DNA of 64,000 nt. Origin: Polaromonas sp047303325. GTDB lineage: Bacteria; Pseudomonadota; Gammaproteobacteria; Burkholderiales; Burkholderiaceae_C. The notes under the pieces were generated by a model. That model made no database searches, was not told where the DNA came from, and was given only the letters and a program-made list of their open reading frames with translations. The position numbers and the translations under genes are program-made. Of this stretch, positions 42,756-51,739 are shown piece after piece. The stretch spans positions 186,001-250,000 of the forward strand of contig NZ_JBKBEX010000001.1 of the NCBI RefSeq assembly GCF_047303325.1, given 5' to 3'. Numbering within the stretch: the stretch's first letter is position 1; every line of letters begins with the position of its first letter.

Positions 42756-44420
42756 ATGCACAAACACATCGCCGCAGGGCTGCTTTCACTGGGCATGGCC
42801 GCGCTTGCGCCGGCCCAGACCCCGTCCGCCGCCGGCCTGCCCGACAAGGCCTCCGGTGTGCCGGCCTGGCTTTACAGCGTGCGCCCCGGGGACACGCTGA
42901 TCAGCCTGGGCCAGCGCCACCTGATAGACCCGCAGCGCTGGGACGTGGTGCAAAAGCTCAACCGGATTGCCGACCCGCACCGCATTCCGCCCGGCACGGT
43001 GCTGCGCATTCCGGCCTCCATGCTGCGCAGCAGCCCCGGCCAGGCCACACTGAAAACCGTGCACGGCAGCGTGCGCTGGCGCGAGCCCGAGGGAAGCTGG
43101 AAAACCGCCGCCGCAGGCCAGGCCCTGCCCGTGGGCGCGGAGCTGCAGACCGAGGCCCTGGCCAGCGCCACGCTGGAGCTGGCCAACGGCACGCAGCTGC
43201 GCGTGCACCCGGGCTCGACACTGGTGCTGGACACCCTGAGCCTGTATGCCAACGGCCTGATGGCCGACACGCGGGTGCGCCTGCTGCAGGGCCAGACGGA
43301 AATCACCGACAACCCGGGGCGGCGCACGCAGCAGAATTTGCGCGTGCTCACCCCCAGCGCCCAGGCGGTGGTGCGCGGCACGGTGTTCCGCGTCGGGGTG
43401 GATGGCGGCCAGACGCGCGAGGAGACCCTGGAAGGCTCGGTCGGCGTGGACGCCACCGGAAAAACCGTGGTCGTGGGGCCGGGCTTCGGCACGCTGGCGC
43501 GCGCCGGCGAAGCGCCCATGCCGCCGCGCGCCCTGCCCGCCGCACCCAATGTGTCTGCCCTGCCGACGCGCCTCGAACAATTGCCGCTGCGCTTTTCACT
43601 GCCGCCCGCGCGCGCTGAACAAGGCGGCGTGCTCTGGGGCCAGGTGTCGCAGGACAGCAGCTTTGACGCCATCCTCGCGGAAAGGACCTCGCAGTCCGGC
43701 GTGCTGAGTTTTGCCGACCTGCCCAACGGCCGCTACATTCTGCGCGTGCGGTCCCTGGATGCGCTGGGCCTGCAGGGCCTGGAAGCGCGCCACAACTTTA
43801 CTGTGGCGGCACGCCCCTTCGCGCCCGCGCTGCAGGCGCCGGGCCGATCGGCCACGGTGCGCTCGCCGCGCCCCACCCTGCGCTGGACCCGCGCGGTCGA
43901 TGCGGCGCGTTACCGGGTGCAGGCTTCCACGTCGGAGAACTTCGCGCAACTGCTGCTGGACCAGCCGGTGACGCAGACCGAGTGGCTGCCCGCGGACGAC
44001 CTGCCCGAGGGCAGGCTGCATTGGCGCGTGGCCAGCATCACGGCCCAGGGTGAGCAAGGGCCGTGGTCCGCCGCGGCGCCTTTTACCTACAAGCCCGCGC
44101 CGGGCCAGCCCGACCTGGGCCAGGCCGCGCTGCGCTACGAGGCCGACGCACTGCTGCTGGAGCTGCCCGCGCCGCCGCAGGACCATCATTACCGGGTGTC
44201 GGTGTCGGCCTCGGCCGGCATGGCGCCCGAGGACCAGCAACAGGACTCCGCCGACGGCAAGGTCCGCCTGCCCCGCCCCTCGGGCGGCGCGAATTACCTG
44301 GGTGTGCGCCTGGTCGACAACCAGGACGGCACTGCCGGCCCGCCCATGCTGCAGAAGATAGACGTGCCCTCGCGCCATCCTTATATGTGGATGCTGGGCC
44401 TGCCCTTGCTGCTGCTCTAG
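42756..44420 (+). CDS. LysM and FecR domain protein
   Basis: 554 residues from ATG 42756, which gives a signal peptide at once (MHKHIAAGLLSLGMAALAPAQ). An ATG at 42675 overlapping the previous stop would add 27 residues. A LysM domain (YSVRPGDTLISLGQRHLID...IPPGTVLRIP) suggests murein binding. A FecR domain follows (VHGSVRWREPEGSWKTAAAGQALPVG, LRVLTPSAQAVVRGTVFRVGV). Then come fibronectin-like strands and a C-terminal hydrophobic end (YMWMLGLPLLLL). In this setting it may sense envelope state for the kinase rather than iron. This order of domains is common in proteins encoded beside CHASE2 enzymes. Confidence 0.82.
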   Translation: MHKHIAAGLLSLGMAALAPAQTPSAAGLPDKASGVPAWLYSVRPGDTLISLGQRHLIDPQRWDVVQKLNRIADPHRIPPGTVLRIPASMLRSSPGQATLKTVHGSVRWREPEGSWKTAAAGQALPVGAELQTEALASATLELANGTQLRVHPGSTLVLDTLSLYANGLMADTRVRLLQGQTEITDNPGRRTQQNLRVLTPSAQAVVRGTVFRVGVDGGQTREETLEGSVGVDATGKTVVVGPGFGTLARAGEAPMPPRALPAAPNVSALPTRLEQLPLRFSLPPARAEQGGVLWGQVSQDSSFDAILAERTSQSGVLSFADLPNGRYILRVRSLDALGLQGLEARHNFTVAARPFAPALQAPGRSATVRSPRPTLRWTRAVDAARYRVQASTSENFAQLLLDQPVTQTEWLPADDLPEGRLHWRVASITAQGEQGPWSAAAPFTYKPAPGQPDLGQAALRYEADALLLELPAPPQDHHYRVSVSASAGMAPEDQQQDSADGKVRLPRPSGGANYLGVRLVDNQDGTAGPPMLQKIDVPSRHPYMWMLGLPLLLL

Positions 44421-44425
44421 GCGCC

Positions 44426-46363
44426 ATGCAAGACAAGCGCCCGCCCCGCAGCGCGCACGGTTTGCGTGAATTCCTGGGCATGGGCCTGGTGCTGGCCGCG
44501 CTGGCCGTGGGTGTGAGCGCCAGCGGCTGGCTCGCGCGCATGGACTATTTCCTGTTCGACCTGTCGCAGCGCCTGGGCACACAGCCCGCGCCCACCGGCG
44601 TGGTGATGGTGGCCATCGACCAGGCCAGCCTGCAGGAGCTGGGCCGCTGGCCCTGGCCGCGCCGCGTCCACGCCGAGCTGCTGCAGCAGATATGCCGGGC
44701 CTCGCCGAAAGCCGTGGCGATGGACATCGCCTTCAACGAGGTCGGCGACGACCCCGCCGGCAACCAGGCCCTGGCCAAAGCTCTGCGCGCCTGCGGCAAT
44801 GTGTCGCTGCCCGTGGTGATGGAAAGCGCCCGCCAGGGCGGCCAGTTGCTGGAGTCGCCGCCCATCCCGCTGCTGGCGCGCTCGGCAGCCGGCCTGGGGC
44901 GCGTGAGCGTGCGCCTGGACGAGGACGGCGTGGCGCGCGGCGTCGACCTGTGGGAAGGCGTGGGCAGCGCCAGCTGGCCCCTGCTGGCGCAGACCGCGCT
45001 GCAGATCAGCGGCTGGCAGCCACCGGACGGCACGGCCCCGCCGCAGCCCGGGGATACGGCGCGGCTTGTCACCGACGAGGCGCCCACGCTGGTGCGGCAC
45101 GAACCCCGGCTGCTGCGCTTTGCCGGGCCGCCCGGCACCATCCCCAGCGTCTCGGCGGCCGAGCTCATGCGCCCCGGCGAACCGGCCCAGGCGCTGCGCG
45201 GCAAGATTGTGTTTGTGGGCGCCACGGCGGCCGGCATGGGCGACATCCTGTCCACGCCGGTCACCAGCCACGGCGCCGCCATGCCGGGCGTGGAAGTGCT
45301 GGCCAACGTGCTGCTGAACCTGCGTGACGAGCGTTTTATCGTGCCGCTGGGAAGGGCCTGGACGCTGGCGCTGAGCGCCTTGCTGGCGCTGGTGCCGCTG
45401 CTGTGGGGGACGCGCTTCATGCCGCTGCCGGGCCTGCTGGCCAACGCGGCATGGTTGGCCGCGCTCGCCGGGCTGGCCCTGGCCCTGCCCCTGGTGTCCG
45501 GGATCTGGTTCGCGCCCTCGGGTGCCCTGGTCGCCGCGATCGCGGCCTACCCTTTGTGGAGCTGGCGCCGCCTCGAAGTCGCCAGGCGCTACCTCGACTG
45601 GCAGCTCCAGCAGCTGACGGGCGCGCCTGCGGACAGCCCTTTTTACCGGCTCAGGTTCGAGCAGCGCATTGACTACGTGAAACAGGCGCAGCAGCGCTTT
45701 CACGACCTGCACAAAGAGCGCGAGGAGACTTTGGCCTTCCTGTCGCACGACATCCGCGTGCCCCTGGCCGCTGCCGTGCAGCAACTGGGCGGCGGGACGC
45801 TGGACGAAACCCACCAGCACCGGCTGTTCCAGCAACTGCGCCGCGCGCACAAACTCGCGCAGTCGTTTTTGTCGCTGGCCCGCGTGCAAAGCCTGGAACA
45901 GAAAGACCTGCGCGAGATCGACCTGGGCAGCGTCGCGCACCAGGCCATCGACGCGGTCTATGAATCGGCCCAGGGGAAATCAGTGCGCCTGCTGCGCCAC
46001 ATCCCCGACGAGCCGGTATGGATACGCGGCGACTTCCACCTGCTGGAGCGCGCACTCGACAACCTGCTGCACAACGCCTTGCGCTTCTCGCCGGCCGGCG
46101 GCACCATCACCTTGACGCTGACCCTGCAAGGCGGAAAAGCCGAGCTCTCGGTGGCCGACCAGGGGCCCGGCGTCAGCGCGGAAATGCTGCCCCATCTGTT
46201 TGAACGCTTCAGCACGCAGAAGGCCACGCAGCGACCCGCCCACGGCACCGGCCTGGGCCTGTACTTTGTGCACAACGTGGCGGAGCGCCACGGAGGCCAG
46301 GCGGGTTATGAGGCACTGGTGCCTGCCGGGGCGCGCTTGTGGATACGCCTTCCACTGGCGTAG
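44426..46363 (+). CDS. CHASE2-domain sensor histidine kinase
   Basis: 645 residues. One N-terminal helix (GLVLAALAVGVSASGWLA), an extracytoplasmic CHASE2 domain (about 35-310; VAIDQASLQELGRWPWPRRVHAELL, GKIVFVGATAAGMGD) and three membrane helices (about 315-385) precede the kinase. The phospho-acceptor is His441 in FLSHDIRVPL. The ATPase has NLLHNALRFSP, DQGPGVSAEM and GTGLGLYFVHN. It starts 6 bases after the FecR-type gene. It should phosphorylate the regulator two genes upstream. The signal is unknown; CHASE2 is an uncharacterised envelope sensor. Confidence 0.92.
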   Translation: MQDKRPPRSAHGLREFLGMGLVLAALAVGVSASGWLARMDYFLFDLSQRLGTQPAPTGVVMVAIDQASLQELGRWPWPRRVHAELLQQICRASPKAVAMDIAFNEVGDDPAGNQALAKALRACGNVSLPVVMESARQGGQLLESPPIPLLARSAAGLGRVSVRLDEDGVARGVDLWEGVGSASWPLLAQTALQISGWQPPDGTAPPQPGDTARLVTDEAPTLVRHEPRLLRFAGPPGTIPSVSAAELMRPGEPAQALRGKIVFVGATAAGMGDILSTPVTSHGAAMPGVEVLANVLLNLRDERFIVPLGRAWTLALSALLALVPLLWGTRFMPLPGLLANAAWLAALAGLALALPLVSGIWFAPSGALVAAIAAYPLWSWRRLEVARRYLDWQLQQLTGAPADSPFYRLRFEQRIDYVKQAQQRFHDLHKEREETLAFLSHDIRVPLAAAVQQLGGGTLDETHQHRLFQQLRRAHKLAQSFLSLARVQSLEQKDLREIDLGSVAHQAIDAVYESAQGKSVRLLRHIPDEPVWIRGDFHLLERALDNLLHNALRFSPAGGTITLTLTLQGGKAELSVADQGPGVSAEMLPHLFERFSTQKATQRPAHGTGLGLYFVHNVAERHGGQAGYEALVPAGARLWIRLPLA

Positions 46364-46390
46364 CCCTTAGCCCTCCCCGGCGTTTCGGGT

Positions 46391-47341
46391 TCAGGCCCGC
46401 CGCCCCAGCCGCACCGTGGTGACGCCCGGCCGCAATTGCCGCAGCGAGGGCATGACCAGCACACAGCCGTCATAAGGCGTCGTCACTTCGCGGCCCGCGT
46501 CGATCGCGATCACCGTGCCGGCCTTGGCGATGACTTCGCCACCGGTGTAGCTATCGCTGAAACGGAAATCCATGGACGCGGCGACCACGCGGTCTGTCAC
46601 GACCACGGGCGCGGGTGGCTCCCGGTCCGGCAGCAGCCAGCCCATGGGCGCCTCGCTGCGCGCCAATGCGCCGGCCTGCACCAGGAAACGCATCAAGGTG
46701 TCGCGCGCGGCGCTGACTGCGCGCGGGTCCCAGTGCTGGCCGGCTTCGAGCAGCAGCGCGATGCGCCCGCCGTGCGCGTCAGAAAATTCACCGTAATCGC
46801 GCATGCGCACGCCGTCGGCATGGCCGCTGTCGACAACCACCTGCCCCGAAGTGCGCAAGCCCTGGGCAAAGGCGATGTTGCGTGCCAGGGTGCCGGTAAC
46901 CAGCAAGGGCGCGCAGGGCTCGTGCATGGAGTGCAGGTCCAGCAAGTGCGTGGCGCGGTCCACAAAGGGCCTGAGCTGGCGCGCGCGGTCCAGCTCGGCG
47001 CTGCGGCGCGGGCCGTCCAGCACGTCGGCGGCCCAGACGCGGTTGAAGTCTTCGTCGATAAAACGCGAGTCATCGGGCCGTGCGGCATCGAAGCGTTCAA
47101 ACGCGGCGACATTGCAAAACGCCAGCGTGACCCGCCCACGCGCGGGCGCCCAACCGGCGGCGAGCAGTTCGGCCAGCGCGATGGCGCCCGAGTATTCATT
47201 GCCGTGCACCAGGGCCGTCACCAGGATCTCGGGACCGGGCGCCGCGCCGCTTCGCTCATGCACATGGTCGACACCGGTATTCGAAGCCGACCAGCGCGAC
47301 AGGTTGGGCGCCAGGGTATGGACTGGGTGGTGACCGGGCAT
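46391..47341 (-). CDS. Succinylglutamate desuccinylase/aspartoacylase-like hydrolase
   Basis: 316 residues of the M14-like zinc hydrolase group. Zinc ligands are in TALVHGNEYSGAI (His, Glu) and in LLDLHSMHEP (His). The DxNRxW-like motif is EDFNRVWAADV. Members remove acyl groups from N-acyl amino acids. The start overlaps the stop of the Bug receptor gene by one base (TGATG), so uptake and hydrolysis of the same acylated compound are likely linked. It runs convergently to the CHASE2 gene with 27 bases between them. Confidence 0.85.
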   Translation of the reverse strand: MPGHHPVHTLAPNLSRWSASNTGVDHVHERSGAAPGPEILVTALVHGNEYSGAIALAELLAAGWAPARGRVTLAFCNVAAFERFDAARPDDSRFIDEDFNRVWAADVLDGPRRSAELDRARQLRPFVDRATHLLDLHSMHEPCAPLLVTGTLARNIAFAQGLRTSGQVVVDSGHADGVRMRDYGEFSDAHGGRIALLLEAGQHWDPRAVSAARDTLMRFLVQAGALARSEAPMGWLLPDREPPAPVVVTDRVVAASMDFRFSDSYTGGEVIAKAGTVIAIDAGREVTTPYDGCVLVMPSLRQLRPGVTTVRLGRRA

Positions 47342-48366
47342 CAGCTCGCCGCTCCAGTGCTGACAGCCTTGTTGACCACCGCGCGCACGCGCTGGGTTTC
47401 GGCGCGCACAAAGGCCGCGAGTGCCTGGGGCGTGCCGCCTTCGTTGGAGATGCCGGCCTTCTGCAGTTTTTGCCAGACGGCTTCGTCGCGCAGGATCTCG
47501 TTGAGTTCGCGGTTCAACCGCGCGACCATGGGCGCGGGCAGCTTGGCGGGGCCGAAGAGGCCGAACCAGACGTTCATGTCATAGCCCTTGAGTTTGGGGT
47601 TCTCGGCCAGCGCGGGAATTTGCGGCGCGGCGCGCGAACGTGTGGGCGTGGTGACCCCCAGCGGAATCATCTTGCCGGATTCGATATGGGGTAGCGCCGA
47701 AGACAGCACCGACACACTGAACTCGATGTTGCCGCCCAGCAAGTCCTGCAGCTGCTGGCCCGCGCCGCGGTAGGGCACGTGGCGGAAGGTGGTGCCGGCC
47801 ATCAGGTTGATGAGCTCGCCCGACACGTGCAGCGGCGTGCCTATGCCCGAGGAGGCAAAACTCAGCTGGTTGCGTTCGCGTTTGGACTTGGCGATGGCTT
47901 CTTCCATGGTCTTGACGCCGGTCTGGGTGTTGGTCACAAACACCATGGGCGTGACGCCTATCAGCCCCACCGGCGCCAGGTCGGTTTCGCCGTTGTACTT
48001 GATGGCGGCGTTGTAGAGCCTGGCGATGGACACCTCGCTGCCCGAGCCCAGCAGCAGCGTGTAGCCGTCGGGGTTGGCGCTCACGACCTTCTGCGCGCCT
48101 ATGGTGCCGCCTGCGCCGCCCACGTTCTCGACGACAACCGGCGTGCCCAGGCGTTTGCCCAGCGGCTCGGCGATGATGCGTGCGACCAGGTCCACGCTGC
48201 CGCCGGCGGGGTAGCCCACCACCAGCGAGATCGGTTTGGCCGAGGGCCAGGTCTGGGCCTGCGCGGCGGGCAGTGCCGAAAGGGCGAACAACGCCAGCAA
48301 AGCCGACGCGGTCCCGCGCAAAGCGCGGGCCAGGGGAAATTGAAGGACGGGGGAATGTGTGGTCAT
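47341..48366 (-). CDS. Bug/TctC-family tripartite tricarboxylate receptor
   Basis: 341 residues. A signal peptide (LLALFALSALPAAQA) and the Bug fold (WPSAKPISLVVGYPAGGSVDLVARI, VVVENVGGAGGTIGAQKV, GYTLLLGSGSE, FRHVPYRGAGQQLQDLLGGNIEF) are clear. It would capture a carboxylate in the periplasm. TctA and TctB membrane partners are not in the window, as is usual for Bug proteins in this group. It is coupled to the aspartoacylase-like gene and lies downstream of a LysR gene on the same strand. Ligand unknown; an N-acyl amino acid fits. Confidence 0.9.
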   Translation of the reverse strand: MTTHSPVLQFPLARALRGTASALLALFALSALPAAQAQTWPSAKPISLVVGYPAGGSVDLVARIIAEPLGKRLGTPVVVENVGGAGGTIGAQKVVSANPDGYTLLLGSGSEVSIARLYNAAIKYNGETDLAPVGLIGVTPMVFVTNTQTGVKTMEEAIAKSKRERNQLSFASSGIGTPLHVSGELINLMAGTTFRHVPYRGAGQQLQDLLGGNIEFSVSVLSSALPHIESGKMIPLGVTTPTRSRAAPQIPALAENPKLKGYDMNVWFGLFGPAKLPAPMVARLNRELNEILRDEAVWQKLQKAGISNEGGTPQALAAFVRAETQRVRAVVNKAVSTGAAS

Positions 48367-48453
48367 GGCTGTCTCCTTGTGGGTGGAGGCAGTCTAGGAA
48401 CCGACGCCCGGCAGGCGCATGCGCATCACGCATGGGCGCATGCGTATGTTTGT

Positions 48454-49347
48454 TCAGGCGCTGGAGGCCGTCCAGATTTTTTGCACCAGCTCATTGCGCG
48501 GGCTGCGGTTGCGGTACAGGCGTATCTCGAAGCGCACGGCAATCCCCTGCGGGTCGGCGGCCACCAGCCGGCCGCTGCGCAGGTCCTCGCCCACCAGGCC
48601 GCGCGGCAGCCAGGCCAGGCCCACGCCCTGCAGGGCCTGCTCATGCAGGGATTCGGCGAAGTCGGACTCGGTCACCGTGTGCAGGAAGAGTTCGCGCGCA
48701 TCTCGGCCCAGCCCGTCCTGCAGGATCTGGCTCAGCGCCAGCGTGGGCGCATAGCCGAGCAAGCGTGCCGGCTCGCGCGCGCTGCCGGGCAGGGCGTGAA
48801 GCGCCCGGCCGTCGGGGCGCGGCGCGCTCACGGCCACGAGTTCATCGGTGCCCAGGGTCTGCCCCTCGAAGGCCTGGCCGTCCAGCAGCATGGGCAGGCG
48901 CGGGTGTGTGAAGGACAGCAGGAAATCGGCCGCGCCCTGCTCCAGCGCGGTCGCGCCTTCGTGGATGGAGCCCGTGAGTATGCGCAGGCGGAACTCGCCG
49001 GCGCCGCGCTTGACGCGCGCCAGCCAGCCGGGCACGGCGGTGCGCGACAAGGTGCGGCCGGTGGCCAGCGTGACCCAGTCCAGGCCGCCCTGCGCATGCT
49101 GTATGCGGGCGCGCACATCATTGAGGCCCATCACGGCGCGGCGCGCCACGGGCAGCAGCTCTTCCCCGGCGGCCGTGAGCGCCAGCGGCACCACGGCGCG
49201 ATTGACCAGGTCGGCGCCGGCCCAGAGTTCCAGCGCGCGCACGCGGCGCGAGAACTGCGGCTGCGTCACATGGCGCAACTCGGCCGCGCGCGAAAAGCTG
49301 CGCTCGCGTGCCAGGGCAATGAAGTCTTCCAGCCATTTGTGGTCCAT
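48454..49347 (-). CDS. LysR-family transcriptional regulator
   Basis: 297 residues. The HTH is LEDFIALARERSFSRAAELRHVTQPQFSRRVRALELWAGADLVNR, followed by the periplasmic-binding-like effector domain. It lies 87 bases upstream of, and in the same direction as, the Bug and hydrolase genes, which it probably controls. The effector is unknown. Confidence 0.9.
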   Translation of the reverse strand: MDHKWLEDFIALARERSFSRAAELRHVTQPQFSRRVRALELWAGADLVNRAVVPLALTAAGEELLPVARRAVMGLNDVRARIQHAQGGLDWVTLATGRTLSRTAVPGWLARVKRGAGEFRLRILTGSIHEGATALEQGAADFLLSFTHPRLPMLLDGQAFEGQTLGTDELVAVSAPRPDGRALHALPGSAREPARLLGYAPTLALSQILQDGLGRDARELFLHTVTESDFAESLHEQALQGVGLAWLPRGLVGEDLRSGRLVAADPQGIAVRFEIRLYRNRSPRNELVQKIWTASSA

Positions 49348-49471
49348 GGCAGCACCTTGTTGGGGAGATGGGGCGATGGTATCGCCTGCGGAGGACGCCG
49401 CCGCTGGGATTGGCCGTAGCTTGATGGATTTCGTGTTTTATGCGGCCAATCCGGAAGGCCAGGCGGCTGGC

Positions 49472-50860
49472 TCAGCTCGCCCACAACTCTCGCATGGCAC
49501 GCGCAAAGGCTTGCGCGCGCTCAGGCGAGGGCGCGGCGATGCGCTCGCCCGCCACAAACACCTCGCCAAACGCCGCGCCCGGGCTGGAGAAGACCAGCGC
49601 ATCCAGCAGATGGCCGGCCGGCACACCCAGCAACGCGGGGGATTCGAAGTCCAGCGTGACGAAGTCGGCGCGGTGGCCGGGCGCGAGGCCGCCCTGCATC
49701 TGGCCGGTGGCCGGCAAGCCCCCTGCAAGCGCAGCTTCGAACAAGCCGGCGGCACTGCTTTCGGTATCCAGCACACGCGCGGCGATATTGCGCTGGCGCA
49801 GCGTGAGGCGCTGGGAATATTCCAGCAGGCGCAGCTCTTCGGGCCAGCTGCGCGTGACGTGGCTGTCGGAGCCTATGGACCACTTGCCACCCGCCGCCGC
49901 GTAGGCCGGCAGGTCGAACACGCCGTCGCCGAGGTTGGCCTCGGTGGCCGGGCAGATCACGATGGCCGCGCCCTTATCCTGCACGCCCTGCAGTTCGGCC
50001 GGCGTGGCATGGGTGGCGTGCACCAGGTTCCAGCGGGCATCGACCTCGGCATTGTTCAGCAGCCATTCAATCGGGCGCTGGCCGGTGTGGGCAATGCAGT
50101 CCTCGACCTCCTGGGTCTGCTCGGCAATGTGGATGTGCACCGGCAAGCCGGCTTGCTTTGCCGCCGCCGTGAGTTCCTGGATGGCGGCGGGCGCCGCGGC
50201 GCGCAGCGAGTGCACGGCCACGCCAACGTTGATGCGTGCATCGCCTTGGGCCTGGCGCTGGATGCCTTCCACGATGCGCATGACGCTTTCAGGCGTCGAT
50301 GAGAAACGGCGCTGGTCCTCGCGCAGGCCCGTGGCCTTGAAACCAGAGCGCATGTACAGCGTGGGCAGCAGGGTCAGGCCTATGCCGGTGCGCTGCGCCG
50401 CGCGCACCAGGGCCAGCGACATCTCGGCCGGGTCGGCATAGGCCGCGCCGCCCACGTCGTTGTGCAGGTAGTGAAAGTCGCAAACCTCGGTGTAGCCGCC
50501 GGCCAGCAGCTCGGCATAGAGCTGGCCGGCAATCGCCTCGAGCTGCTCGGGCGTGATGCGGTTGGCCGCGCTGTACATGCGGTCGCGCCAGCTCCAGAAA
50601 TCGTCGGACGCATGGGCACCCGCGCTGCGACGCTCGGTCAGGCCCGCCATGGCGCGCTGGAAAGCATGGCTGTGCGCATTGACCAGGCCGGGCAGTACCG
50701 GGCCGGGCAATTGCACGGCGCCTGCTTGTTGCTGGGCGGTGGCGCCGGGCTGCACGCTGTGCCAGCTGCCATTGGCGGCCACCGTGAGCAGCACGTCCTT
50801 GGCCCATGCCCCTTGCACCCAGGCCTGGGGCGCGAAAAAAGTCTTGATGCCGCTGTTCAT
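49472..50860 (-). CDS. hutF: Formimidoylglutamate deiminase
   Basis: 462 residues of the amidohydrolase superfamily. It converts N-formimidoyl-L-glutamate to N-formyl-L-glutamate and ammonia, the fourth step of histidine degradation in the five-step route. Zinc ligands are seen in LVNAHSHAFQRAMAG, HIAEQTQEVEDC, VHATHATPAEL and IGSDSHVTRSWPEELRLLEY. It follows hutG by 6 bases, so hutG-hutF form one unit. Presence of both shows formate and glutamate as end products instead of formamide. Confidence 0.93.
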   Translation of the reverse strand: MNSGIKTFFAPQAWVQGAWAKDVLLTVAANGSWHSVQPGATAQQQAGAVQLPGPVLPGLVNAHSHAFQRAMAGLTERRSAGAHASDDFWSWRDRMYSAANRITPEQLEAIAGQLYAELLAGGYTEVCDFHYLHNDVGGAAYADPAEMSLALVRAAQRTGIGLTLLPTLYMRSGFKATGLREDQRRFSSTPESVMRIVEGIQRQAQGDARINVGVAVHSLRAAAPAAIQELTAAAKQAGLPVHIHIAEQTQEVEDCIAHTGQRPIEWLLNNAEVDARWNLVHATHATPAELQGVQDKGAAIVICPATEANLGDGVFDLPAYAAAGGKWSIGSDSHVTRSWPEELRLLEYSQRLTLRQRNIAARVLDTESSAAGLFEAALAGGLPATGQMQGGLAPGHRADFVTLDFESPALLGVPAGHLLDALVFSSPGAAFGEVFVAGERIAAPSPERAQAFARAMRELWAS

Positions 50861-50866
50861 GGTCCC

Positions 50867-51688
50867 TCAGGCGTAAAGATGGTTGGCGGCCTGCAGCGCG
50901 CCAAGCACCATGTTTTTCAGCAGGGGCTGCACATGCCAGGCCAGGGCCTCGTCATAGGCGTAGGGCGGCACTTCCTGCATGTACAGGCTCTGGCACATCT
51001 CCAGCTGCACGGCATGCACGTCCTCGGCGGGCCGGCCGTAGTGGCGCGTGATGTAGCCGCCCTTGAAGCGGCCGTTGACGGCGGTGCTGATGTGAGGCGC
51101 GGCATCGCAGGCCTGCACCACCGCGGCGGTGATGGCCTCATGCGCGCTCGCGCCGCCGGCCGTTCCTATGTTGAGGTCGGGCAGCTTGCCTTCGAACAGC
51201 CAGGGGATGTGCGAACGTATGCTGTGTGCGTCCCACAGCAAGGCAAAGCCGTGCTGCGCCTTCAGGCGCGCGAGTTCGGCCGCCAGGGCCGAATGGTAGG
51301 GCTGCCAGTAGGCTTCGCGCCGCCGCGCGCGCTCTTCGGGGCCGGGCTCACGGCCGGGCCGGTAAAGCGGCGCGCCGCTGAAAAAGCGCGTGGGGCACAG
51401 CTCGGTGTTGGAAGCGCCCGGGTACATGGGCGCATCGTCGGGCGGGCGGTTCAGGTCTATCACGTAGCGCGAGTAGCGCGGCCGCAAGACGCTGGCGCCC
51501 AGCAAGGGCAAGAAGTTGTAGAGGCGGTGCAGGTGCCAGTCGGTGTCCTCGACCTGGAGTGCTTCGGGCGTGTAGCCACCCTGCAGCGCGGCCGGTATCT
51601 CGGTGCCTATGTGCGGCATGCTAACCAGCAGCGGCACCGTGCCGCGCTGGAGGCTGAAAACTTCGCTGTCGTCGCTGAAGTCACTCAT
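50867..51688 (-). CDS. hutG: N-formylglutamate deformylase
   Basis: 273 residues. It hydrolyses N-formylglutamate to glutamate and formate, the last step of the HutF route. Family features are VPLLVSMPHIGTEIP at the start, DTDWHLHRLYNF, RYVIDLNRPPDDAPMYPG and LLWDAHSIRSHIPWLFEGKLPDLNIGT. It lies 51 bases after the ABC ATPase gene on the same strand and just before hutF. Confidence 0.94.
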   Translation of the reverse strand: MSDFSDDSEVFSLQRGTVPLLVSMPHIGTEIPAALQGGYTPEALQVEDTDWHLHRLYNFLPLLGASVLRPRYSRYVIDLNRPPDDAPMYPGASNTELCPTRFFSGAPLYRPGREPGPEERARRREAYWQPYHSALAAELARLKAQHGFALLWDAHSIRSHIPWLFEGKLPDLNIGTAGGASAHEAITAAVVQACDAAPHISTAVNGRFKGGYITRHYGRPAEDVHAVQLEMCQSLYMQEVPPYAYDEALAWHVQPLLKNMVLGALQAANHLYA

Positions 51689-51739
51689 GGGATTTCCTGA
51701 AAAAAGTGGGGCGCGAGGGCCCGGAAGATGTCGGCGCGA

